In this document: positions 43,153-50,926 of the stretch, piece after piece
Position numbering within the stretch: the stretch's first letter is position 1
How the letters are laid out: the number at the start of each line of letters is the position of its first letter
Origin: an uncultured Bacilli bacterium
GTDB lineage: Bacteria > Bacillota_I > Bacilli_A > RF39 > UBA660
Length of the DNA: 64,000 nt
NCBI GenBank assembly: GCA_934097105.1
Contig: CAKONI010000002.1
Location: 1-64,000, forward strand
Reading direction: 5' to 3'
Notes under the pieces: generated by a model
What the model was told of the DNA's origin: nothing
Seen by the model: only the letters and a program-made list of their open reading frames with translations
Databases searched by the model: none
Position numbers and translations under genes: made by a program

Positions 43153-44450
43153 CTTTTTCGTCCTTTTTTATAAGCATCTATTAGCCAAGTTGGATCTTTA
43201 CAGCCCATGAAAGGTATTACTGCGTTTTTATATTCATAAAGTTTAGAAATTGTTTCACTACTTATGTGTTCTGCGTTTGGTATTTCGTCGATGATTAGTT
43301 CTGATGAGACTCCTGGGTAGTCTTTAAAACTTTCTCTTGCAGGTTCGATGTCAGTGACAAAGACTTTATCGGCATCTTTTAGTACGTTTGCAAAGTCTTT
43401 GTAGAAGGCTTGAGTACGAGAAATTGTATAGGGTATTAAAACTGCTACGAGGGTTTTGTCAGGGTATTTTTGTCTTGCAGTTTTAAGTACTGTTGCTACT
43501 TCGTTTGGATGGTGGGCGTAGTCGTCTACTAGGACTACGTTTCCTATTACTTCTTCACTAAATCTTCTTTTGGCTCCACTGAAGTCGTTAAGATATTTTG
43601 TCATATCATTTATTGATACTTTTTCGTAGTAGGCAACTGCTATGCAAGCAAGGGCATCTAAAATCATATGTTTTCCGAAGATATTAAGATTAAAGTGACC
43701 GAATGGTTTACCATCTATGTAGACGTCGAAACTACTTCCATCGCTTCTTAGATCTGTGATGACTGCTCTTATGTCGTTGTTTTCATTAAATCCATAATAG
43801 ACTATATTATTTCCATGTAGTTTTCTAACGTTTTCATTGTCTCCGCATGCTATTACTTTTTCTTCGGTTTTATCTACGAATTTTTGAAAGGTATCAATTA
43901 TTTCTTCAATGTTTTTATAGCAATCAACGTGATCATAAAAAATATTAGTAATTACTGTGTATTTGGGATGATAAGCGAGAAAGTGTTTGTCAAATTCGCA
44001 AGATTCTACGACGAAATTGTTGGATTTTTTATCAACATAACCTGTACCATCTCCGATTAGGTAGTTAGTTCCAATAGTGTTTTTTAGGATATTTGATAGC
44101 ATCGCAGTGGTGGTAGTTTTTCCGTGGGTACCACTGATACAGATGGAATCATATTTTTTAGTGAGTTCTCCGATCATTTCATAATAACCGTACATTTTGC
44201 ATCCTAGTTCTTTGGCTTTTTTATAGGAATAATGATCTTCATGGATTGCAGCGGTATAGACATATATCATATCACTGGTAAGTTGTGATGCGTCTTTATA
44301 TACTTTTATATTTCTTCTGTCTAGTTCTTCTAGGGTAAATGAATAGACTTTGGCATCGTCGCATCCGATTACTTCATTTCCCATGTCATGTAACATAGAT
44401 GCAAGGGCTGCCATTCCTGAGCCTTCTATTCCTGCGAAAAAATATTTCAT
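43149..44450 (-). CDS. murC: UDP-N-acetylmuramate--L-alanine ligase
   Basis: A 433-residue MurC: ATP-dependent addition of L-alanine to UDP-MurNAc, in the cytosol, the first amino acid step of peptidoglycan precursor synthesis. The start at 44450 follows a GGAGGA site; an upstream ATG at 44468 lacks a good one. Residues 1-95 form the UDP-binding Rossmann domain (FAGIEGSGMAALASMLHD). The ATP loop CISGTHGKTTTTAMLSN, the DDYAHHPNEV motif and the C-terminal ligand domain (PGVSSELIID) are all present. It may be co-transcribed with the MBL hydrolase. Confidence 0.92.
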   Translation of the reverse strand: MKYFFAGIEGSGMAALASMLHDMGNEVIGCDDAKVYSFTLEELDRRNIKVYKDASQLTSDMIYVYTAAIHEDHYSYKKAKELGCKMYGYYEMIGELTKKYDSICISGTHGKTTTTAMLSNILKNTIGTNYLIGDGTGYVDKKSNNFVVESCEFDKHFLAYHPKYTVITNIFYDHVDCYKNIEEIIDTFQKFVDKTEEKVIACGDNENVRKLHGNNIVYYGFNENNDIRAVITDLRSDGSSFDVYIDGKPFGHFNLNIFGKHMILDALACIAVAYYEKVSINDMTKYLNDFSGAKRRFSEEVIGNVVLVDDYAHHPNEVATVLKTARQKYPDKTLVAVLIPYTISRTQAFYKDFANVLKDADKVFVTDIEPARESFKDYPGVSSELIIDEIPNAEHISSETISKLYEYKNAVIPFMGCKDPTWLIDAYKKGRKR

Positions 44451-44657
44451 TTTTATTCCTCCATTCATATATTATAATTATATAGTTTTTTAGAGAAAAT
44501 TACAAGAAAACTTGTGTTTTTTTAATGAGTTGTAATATTATTGGTACTTATATAAAATGAGTAAGTAGATAAATTTACTAACTCGCTTTAATCTTTTGTT
44601 TATAATATTTTTTTAATATGACAAGTAGGAACTATTTATCATTATTTTTATTATAAA

Positions 44658-44750
44658 TTATTTTGCGTAATAGATATAAACTCCAAGTCCTAGTATTAAA
44701 ACTGATATTACAATTATAGCAATTAATAATCCTGTACCTTTCTTTTCCAT
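44658..44750 (-). CDS. 30-residue single-pass membrane peptide
   Basis: A short gene with a good ribosome site (AAAGGAG) before ATG at 44748-44750. It encodes MEKKGTG, a ~20-residue hydrophobic helix, then YYAK. The 44469-44878 gap otherwise contains only palindrome copy 3. Function unknown. Confidence 0.5.
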   Translation of the reverse strand: MEKKGTGLLIAIIVISVLILGLGVYIYYAK

Positions 44751-44823
44751 ATTTTTCTCCTTTTATTTATAATTTAAGTATATATGTATATGTCTATATT
44801 AGTCAAGATTTTTTCAAAAGAAA

Positions 44824-44860
44824 AGTACTAAGTATTATAGATATTATATTACTTAGTACT
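44824..44860. repeat. Palindromic element, copy 3 of 3
   Basis: AGTACTAAGT (44824-44833) and ACTTAGTACT (44851-44860), with the same ATATTACTTAGTACT right half as the copies at 24879 and 26147. It lies 3' of the DUF285 protein gene that starts at 47548. Confidence 0.8.
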
Positions 44861-44878
44861 AATTATATTATTTGTTAT

Positions 44879-47548
44879 TTATGAAAGAGTGAAACTCTTA
44901 CCTGAACATGGTTCTGCATAGACACTTTCAGAAGATCCGTACCATTTACTAGTAGTATTAGTAAGACTTCCTGTAGTACTTGGTATTTTTACAGTCCATG
45001 TTGTAGCATTAGAACCTGCAGCATTAAACATACTACCCATTTTTGTTACTTGTGATGTATTCCAGTTTGATAAATCTAAATTAAAGGTTGTGGCACTATA
45101 GCCTGCATTACTAAACATTCTTTTCATATCTGTTACTTTTGATGTATTCCAATTTGATAAATCGAAATTAAAAGTTGTAGCATTAGAGCCTGCTCCATAA
45201 AACATAGAACTCATATCTGTTACATTAGAGGTATTCCATGAAGACAAATTTCCTATACTCCAGGTTGTGTCTTTATAGCCTGCTCCAGAAAACATATTCG
45301 ACATATTTGTTACATTTGAGGTATCCCATGATGATAAATCTCCTATACTCCATGTTGTCGCATAATAGCCTGCTTGTTGAAACATTCCCCTCATATCTGT
45401 TACATTAGAGGTATTCCATGAAGACAAATTTCCTATACTCCAAGTTGTGGCTTTAGAGCCTGCTGTAGAAAACATATACGACATATTTGTTACATTTGAG
45501 GTATCCCATGATGATAAATCTCCTATACTCCATGTTGTAGCAGAAGAACCTGCTCCCTGAAACATTCCCCTCATATCTGTTACATTTGATGTATTCCAAT
45601 TTGATAAATCTAAATTAAAAGTTGTGGCTTTAGAGCCTGCTCCATAAAACATAGTACTTATATCTGTTACATTAGAGGTATTCCATGAAGACAAATTTCC
45701 TATACTCCATGTTGTGGCATTTCTGCCTGCAATATAAAACATAGCCCTCATATTTGTTACATTAGAGGTATTCCACGAAGATAAATCTCCTATACTCCAT
45801 GTTGTCGCATTTCTGCCTGCAATATAAAACATATCCCTCATATTTGTTACATTAGAGGTATTCCATTTATCTATCCCAATCAAACTAAAGGTTGTGGCAT
45901 CATCGCCTGCAGAATCAAACATAAAACTCATATCTGTTGTGCTTGATGTATCTAAATTAGTAAAATCTCCTTTTTCCATTGCAATAAACTTAGCAAACCA
46001 AGATGCAGTAGAAGTAGGTTGTATTGTTTCTCCTATTTCTACGCTTTTTACTTTCTCACTATTACTATCCCATGGACGAGCAGCTGTTCCTATTACAGGT
46101 CTAATAAATACATATGAGTTTTCACTATCCATAGCGTTATATTCCTTTATTACTTTTCCATGATTTGCTATATTAGAATTTCTATTAGTATTTTGTTCAT
46201 TTATTATAAATGTTCCATCTTCATATAATGATGTTACTTCACTTGTTACTTTTACTGTACATGTTGTATTATTTGTTACATTTTTTATTGTTACCTGATT
46301 ATCTTTAAATGCTCCATTTTGGCTGTTTGTACAGGTTACTACTCCAAGTGCATTTTCTATATTTGGTGTTATATTAAATATTCCATCTTCATTATAATTA
46401 ATAGTTTTTGTGGATTCATCATTTATTGTTCCATTTTGTACTACTACGTTTATTTCATATTTATTTAGTTCCCATACTGCATATAAGTCTACTATTTTAT
46501 CTTTTTCTGTTGTTAAATTTATTATTTCTTCTTCATCACTATATTTTACTTCTCCATTTGGAGTTGTGCTCCATCCTTTGAAGGTATTACCTGTTTTTGT
46601 AAATACATTCTTTGATAATTTACCTGTTGTTCCTGTAGTAAAATTAGAATTTGTCATTGTTCCAGTTCCACCATTTGCATTGTATCTTACTTGATATGGC
46701 ATATTGTTTTCTACCCATACTGCATATAAATTAACTACTCCATTATATACATTTGTTAGATTAGATACTTCTTCTTCATCTTTATATATTATATCTTTAC
46801 TATTATTTGATGTAGACCATCCTGCAAAAACATAGCCTTCTTTTGTAAATGTATTTTTTGATAGTTTTTTTGATTCTCCTTGTTTAAATGTAGTACTTGG
46901 CATATTACCTGTTCCAGTATTTGAATTATATTTTACTGTATATGTTTCTTCTGTGTCTACATTTCCTACATTTGTTTTTACATCTATTCTAAATTTATAT
47001 TCTAATTTTGTGTCTTTGTTCCAATTACTTATATCTACATCTTTATCTAACCATATTCTTAGTTTATATTTATCTTTTATTTCTTTTGATGTATTAGTGT
47101 GACTATTTGTTTTTGTATATATTACATAATCTTTACTTATTTTACTTATATTATTTTGTACTAAAGGATTATTATTATAATCTGTTAAGTAAAAATTTAT
47201 ATCTTTATCTTCTAATTGTGTATATCCTGAAGTTGGTTCTAGTTTTTCTAATACTAAACTATAACTTATATCTAATGTTTTACTTGTTTTTGTGTTTACT
47301 ACGAAGTCAAAGGTATTGGTTTGTCCTTTTCCTTCGGTTTCTGTCATTGGCATAGCATTTTCTAAACTTATTACATTTGTATTACTTTCTAAAAATTCTA
47401 TACTTGTACTTTCAGTTGTTATTTTATTATCATCAGTACTTACATATGTATATCTATATACTGCATATGATCCTCCGATTGTTAGGATTAATCCTAGCAC
47501 TAGTAAGAATATACTAAATTTTTTTAGTTCTTTTACTCTTTCATTCAT
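44879..47548 (-). CDS. Large exported protein with InlB-type and DUF285 repeats
   Basis: An 889-residue exported protein. The signal/anchor region is VLGLILTIGGSYAVYRYTY (~14-33). The N-terminal beta domain (~35-200) has KYKLRIWLDKDV, as in the 662-2494 protein. Two InlB/Flg_new repeats (YKVKYNSNTG--..., VFAGWSTSNNS, LYAVW; ~205-360) follow, then a domain shared with the 26193-28796 protein (INEQNTNRNSNIANHGK). Residues ~530-860 hold at least twelve DUF285/BspA-like repeats (W-TSNVTDM--MF). The C-terminus ends SFTLS. It reads as a mosaic of modules shared with its neighbours. Probable adhesin. Confidence 0.8.
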   Translation of the reverse strand: MNERVKELKKFSIFLLVLGLILTIGGSYAVYRYTYVSTDDNKITTESTSIEFLESNTNVISLENAMPMTETEGKGQTNTFDFVVNTKTSKTLDISYSLVLEKLEPTSGYTQLEDKDINFYLTDYNNNPLVQNNISKISKDYVIYTKTNSHTNTSKEIKDKYKLRIWLDKDVDISNWNKDTKLEYKFRIDVKTNVGNVDTEETYTVKYNSNTGTGNMPSTTFKQGESKKLSKNTFTKEGYVFAGWSTSNNSKDIIYKDEEEVSNLTNVYNGVVNLYAVWVENNMPYQVRYNANGGTGTMTNSNFTTGTTGKLSKNVFTKTGNTFKGWSTTPNGEVKYSDEEEIINLTTEKDKIVDLYAVWELNKYEINVVVQNGTINDESTKTINYNEDGIFNITPNIENALGVVTCTNSQNGAFKDNQVTIKNVTNNTTCTVKVTSEVTSLYEDGTFIINEQNTNRNSNIANHGKVIKEYNAMDSENSYVFIRPVIGTAARPWDSNSEKVKSVEIGETIQPTSTASWFAKFIAMEKGDFTNLDTSSTTDMSFMFDSAGDDATTFSLIGIDKWNTSNVTNMRDMFYIAGRNATTWSIGDLSSWNTSNVTNMRAMFYIAGRNATTWSIGNLSSWNTSNVTDISTMFYGAGSKATTFNLDLSNWNTSNVTDMRGMFQGAGSSATTWSIGDLSSWDTSNVTNMSYMFSTAGSKATTWSIGNLSSWNTSNVTDMRGMFQQAGYYATTWSIGDLSSWDTSNVTNMSNMFSGAGYKDTTWSIGNLSSWNTSNVTDMSSMFYGAGSNATTFNFDLSNWNTSKVTDMKRMFSNAGYSATTFNLDLSNWNTSQVTKMGSMFNAAGSNATTWTVKIPSTTGSLTNTTSKWYGSSESVYAEPCSGKSFTLS

Positions 47549-47586
47549 AATAAATGCACCTCTATCCTATAAATAATAATATCAAA

Positions 47587-47613
47587 AAAAATTCTATATT
47601 TCAAGAACTTTTT
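47587..47613 (-). terminator. Terminator-like hairpin 3' of the Rpn remnant
   Basis: AAAAATTCT and AGAACTTTTT arms around ATATTTCA. A close copy at 48205-48233 has an extra C-G pair in the stem. Confidence 0.6.
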
Positions 47614-47627
47614 CTGATTAATTATAG

Positions 47628-47950
47628 TTACAAATTCTTAATATCTTTTAAAGATAATCTAGTATATTTAGAAATAGTATTAATATCAAGTTTTTTCTTT
47701 AACATGTTCTTTGCTATTTCTAAGTTTCTTTCATCAATACCCATTTTTTACCAGTTTCAATTCCGGTTTTAATACCTTTTTCTTTTGCTTCATCAATCAT
47801 ATTATTTTGAATCATCATATCATGTAGTTCTTTATCATATTCAAGTGCTGCCCACTCTCCATCACTACTTGCCTCTTTTGCATCTTTAATATACTCTTTC
47901 ATAATATTATCATCCTCATAACTTTTCTTTATTATAATACTTTCCCTTAA
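47628..47950 (-). pseudogene. C-terminal remnant of an Rpn/PD-(D/E)XK nuclease
   Basis: Two overlapping minus-strand frames encode the tail of a recombination-promoting nuclease (Rpn)/putative transposase. The first (SYEDDNIMKEYIKDAKEASS to EKGIKTGIETGKK) and the second (MGIDERNLEIAKNMLKKKLD, then ISKYTRLSLKDIKNL) are in different frames, with the shift near 47745. The two together give the usual EKG-rich linker and C-terminal helix-turn. The catalytic N-terminal part is absent. A decayed mobile or defence-type gene. Confidence 0.6.
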
Positions 47951-48204
47951 TTAATGGAAGATGATCTAATAAGATCATGGTTTTACCTCCTCGAAAACAC
48001 TATAACCCAAAAAGATATATAACACAAATGGGTTATTTTTAAAATTAAGAGAAATAACCATATCAAAATAAAATATTGATTATCAAAAGATATTTCAAAC
48101 TTAAAATTGAACCATTTTTTATACACTTTTATGAATGAAATATTAAATTTAATAGAAATTAAATAATATTTTCGACAAATTTTGCACACATAAAAAAAAC
48201 ATAA

Positions 48205-48233
48205 AAAAATTCCTATATTTCAAGGAACTTTTT
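48205..48233 (-). terminator. Terminator of the SepM/YlbL-like protease gene
   Basis: AAAAATTCCT (48205-48214) and AGGAACTTTTT (48223-48233) with a one-base bulge, near-copy of the hairpin at 47587-47613, directly after the stop. Confidence 0.7.
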
Positions 48234-48235
48234 AC

Positions 48236-49261
48236 TTATTTAAGGTTATCTAAGTAATTTATTGCATCATCAAATGTTGATACACTAATTAGTTTAAATT
48301 TATAGTTTTTTTTGTCTGTTATTTCTTTTGCTTCTTTATAGTTATCTTTTGGTACGAAGACAATATCTGCTTTTTTTCTATTTGCTGCCATTAGTTTATG
48401 TTTTATTCCTCCGATTTCTCCGACGTTACCGTTTATATCTATTGTTCCTGTTCCGACGACTTTTTTACCGTGGGTTATATCTTCTTTTGTTAATTTATTG
48501 TATATGGAAAGTGCAATCATTAATCCTCCAGAGGGACCTGCTTCTCTTTCTCCAAATGAGAAGTTTACTTCTGGGGATGTTGAGTATTTTATTTCGTTTG
48601 ATATTATTACTCCAAGTCTTTTCTTTTTTTCAAAATTTGTTAAATAACTTTCTGTTGTTATTTCTTTGTCTTCTCTTTTTACTAAAATTGATATTTTTTC
48701 ATTTTCGTTAAAGGTACTTAATATTTTTGACATTTCATCATATGAGGTTATTTTTTTATTGTCTATTTTTAGTATTTCGTCTCCTACTTTTAGGTTTGTT
48801 TTGGCACTTTTATCTATATAAATAACTAAGAATTTTGAAGATGAAACCCATATTTTTTTATTTGCTTTTTCAAATGCTACTTTTGTGGCTGAATCTACTG
48901 AGTTTGTGAAGTATAGTCTTTCTCTATAATCGTATTCATCTTTATCTTCATCTTTGTAGGTTACTTCACTTATTTTTTCTTTTTCATATGATGGTATTAT
49001 ATAGGATAATAAATAAGTTAGTACTACTCCTTTTGATTCTCTTACATAAAGGGCTTGTAATGATCCTGTTGATTTGTTACTATTTTTGATGTTTATTTTT
49101 TCATCTATTTTTATAGTGCCTCCGCCCATTTTTATATAAAATGGTACGGGTATTAGTAGTGATAGCGTAATAATTATTGGTAAAAAGAATGATATTATTT
49201 CTTTGGGGCTTTTAAAAAAATTTTTAAGTTTTTCTATAAAATTATTTTTCTTGTTCTTCAT
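48236..49261 (-). CDS. PDZ / Lon-type membrane serine protease (SepM/YlbL family)
   Basis: A 341-residue membrane-anchored protease: N-terminal helix (~24-43), a PDZ domain (~130-215, LKVGDEILKIDNKKITSYDE), and a Lon (S16) catalytic domain with the Ser in AGPSGGLMIALSIYN and Lys in GGIKHKLMAA, the Lon-type Ser-Lys dyad. YlbL/SepM proteins cleave exported peptides or membrane proteins outside the cell. In B. subtilis ylbL lies near ylbJ; here the genes are divergent neighbours, which supports both calls. Confidence 0.88.
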   Translation of the reverse strand: MKNKKNNFIEKLKNFFKSPKEIISFFLPIIITLSLLIPVPFYIKMGGGTIKIDEKINIKNSNKSTGSLQALYVRESKGVVLTYLLSYIIPSYEKEKISEVTYKDEDKDEYDYRERLYFTNSVDSATKVAFEKANKKIWVSSSKFLVIYIDKSAKTNLKVGDEILKIDNKKITSYDEMSKILSTFNENEKISILVKREDKEITTESYLTNFEKKKRLGVIISNEIKYSTSPEVNFSFGEREAGPSGGLMIALSIYNKLTKEDITHGKKVVGTGTIDINGNVGEIGGIKHKLMAANRKKADIVFVPKDNYKEAKEITDKKNYKFKLISVSTFDDAINYLDNLK

Positions 49262-49304
49262 ATTAATCTCTCCAATATAATTATAACAGGAAATTAGGTG
49301 ATTT

Positions 49305-50258
49305 ATGAAGAAAAAATTATATTCTTTTACAATTCTTTTTATATTAGCATTATTTATACTAAGTATTTTTACAAGTTCAGGTCATCTTACTAATACGATT
49401 AATTTTAGTACGGAGTTATTTATTAAAAATATATTTCCTTCGCTTTTTCCTATGTTTATTATATCTTCTTTGCTTGTTGAGATTGATCTTCCTAAGGTAA
49501 TGGGAAGTGTTTTTAAAAGACCTATGAAAATGTTATTTAATACTAAGGGTGAGGGTGCTTTTATATTTTTTCTTAGTATGATAACGGGTTTTCCTAGTTC
49601 TGCTAAATACTTGGATGATTTAATGGAAAAGGGTCAGATTAATAAAAGGGATTGTGAGAAGATACTTATGTTTACTTTCTTTTCTAATCCTTTGTTTATA
49701 GTAAATACTATTGGTAATACTTTTTTAGGGGATATAAGATATGGATATTTTTTACTTTCGGCTCATATTATGGGGAATATTTTTGTTGGTATTACTTTTA
49801 GGGGTTTTAATAAGAATATTACTAATGATAATATGAAAACTTATAATCTTTCTTATTTAAATAATAAAATTAATGAATGTAATCTTTTTAAAGTATTACT
49901 TAATAGTATAAAGAGTTCGATTGATATTTTACTTAATATATTTGGAATTGTTACTTTTTCACTTATTGTTATTAGTTTAGTTTTTAATGATCCTAGTAGT
50001 TTTTATCAAAATGTTTTGGTGGGTTTAATTGAAATGACTACGGGGCTTAAATATTTATCTTTAGGTGGTGCAGATATTACTGTAAAACTTATGTTATCGG
50101 CTTTTTTTATATCTTTTGGTGGATTTTCTATTCATTTTCAAATAATGAGTATATTAACTAAAAGAAAGGTAAAATATTTACCTTTCTTAATATCTAGAGT
50201 GTTTCATGCTTTATATAGTATGATTTTTATAGTTATACTTATGATTTTGTTTAAGTAG
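49305..50258 (+). CDS. ylbJ: Sporulation integral membrane protein YlbJ-like
   Basis: A 317-residue membrane protein with about eight helices and the gate/nucleoside-recognition domain found in SpoIIIAE-SpoVM-type and YlbJ proteins: IKNIFPSLFPMFIISSLLVE, SMITGFPSSAKYLDDLMEKG, MFTFFSNPLFIVNTIGNTFL. YlbJ is needed for normal spore cortex or coat formation in B. subtilis. The neighbouring SepM/YlbL-like gene and the sporulation setting of the window support the assignment. Start at 49305 has an ATTAGGTGATTT site. Confidence 0.82.
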   Translation: MKKKLYSFTILFILALFILSIFTSSGHLTNTINFSTELFIKNIFPSLFPMFIISSLLVEIDLPKVMGSVFKRPMKMLFNTKGEGAFIFFLSMITGFPSSAKYLDDLMEKGQINKRDCEKILMFTFFSNPLFIVNTIGNTFLGDIRYGYFLLSAHIMGNIFVGITFRGFNKNITNDNMKTYNLSYLNNKINECNLFKVLLNSIKSSIDILLNIFGIVTFSLIVISLVFNDPSSFYQNVLVGLIEMTTGLKYLSLGGADITVKLMLSAFFISFGGFSIHFQIMSILTKRKVKYLPFLISRVFHALYSMIFIVILMILFK

Positions 50259-50760
50259 TTTCTTTTTGGGTTTCGTATGGATAAACTATTTTGAATCCAT
50301 AGTTTTCTGGATCATCATTTTGTACGTAGTAAATAGGAAAGTTTATTATTAAATAATTCATATCTTTATCTTTTTCTATTTTTACTTCTGGTTGGTTTTC
50401 ATCTCTTCCGATTTCTACGAATTTACTGTTTGGTAAAACTTCTGTTACTCCGCCATATGTAATTCCTATTTCGTCATTATCGTTTCCTGTATTTAGTTTT
50501 ATTGTGTATTTTTTGCTTTTTGAATCAGTAATAGTAACAGAGTTATCATTTACGTCTACTTTGGTAGGTTTTGTTTTTAGTAATTTATACTGAATTTCAC
50601 TACTTATGGTTGCAGAAAATTCTGTGTAACTTTTGGTTACGTCTTTTTCTTCATAGTTAAATTTAACATCTAAGATTAATTGATATAGTCCTATTACTAT
50701 TACTATTAAAAGGGAAAATGTTACGATTAGTTCTACTAGTGTCATACCTTTATTGTTCAT
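50251..50760 (-). CDS. Type IV pilin-like / pseudopilin protein
   Basis: A 169-residue protein with a prepilin signal: MNNKG|MTLVELIVTFSLLIVIVI, processed after Gly5 by a prepilin peptidase, with Glu at +5 and a long hydrophobic helix. The C-terminal part is small and beta-rich. It resembles the ComG/GspH-type minor pseudopilins of Gram-positive competence or pilus systems. It overlaps the end of ylbJ by 8 bases on the opposite strand and is divergent from the GspE-type ATPase at 50927. No prepilin peptidase or GspF protein is in the window. Confidence 0.75.
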   Translation of the reverse strand: MNNKGMTLVELIVTFSLLIVIVIGLYQLILDVKFNYEEKDVTKSYTEFSATISSEIQYKLLKTKPTKVDVNDNSVTITDSKSKKYTIKLNTGNDNDEIGITYGGVTEVLPNSKFVEIGRDENQPEVKIEKDKDMNYLIINFPIYYVQNDDPENYGFKIVYPYETQKETT

Positions 50761-50829
50761 AATGTCACTCCTTATTTTACTAATTATAAACTTTTGGGAT
50801 TGGTACCTTTTTTTATTTATAATTTTTGC

Positions 50830-50858
50830 TTGTTTATTTTACAGATTTATTATATAAT
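50830..50858 (+). promoter_or_regulatory. Sigma-A promoter of the GspE/PilB-type ATPase
   Basis: TTGTTT (50830-50835), 17 bases, TATAAT (50853-50858). Confidence 0.5.
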
Positions 50859-50926
50859 ATTTTTAGAATAATTTCTAGGGTTTTGTGAAAATAAAAGAAT
50901 TTAGTAAAAAGGGGAAATTTTATATT

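Noticed and set aside
45010..45900. Regularly spaced repeated units resembling an array
   Set aside because: These are in-frame codons of DUF285 repeats inside a long gene, with period and variation of protein repeats, not CRISPR.
48002..48036. ATAACCC...GGGTTAT inverted repeat as an insertion-sequence end or riboswitch
   Set aside because: Only 7-base arms with a long AT-rich loop and no transposase or conserved core nearby.
47983..48189. Minus-strand 68-codon frame between the Rpn remnant and the protease gene
   Set aside because: No ribosome site, no family pattern, and very AT-rich Phe/Ile/Lys composition typical of chance frames.
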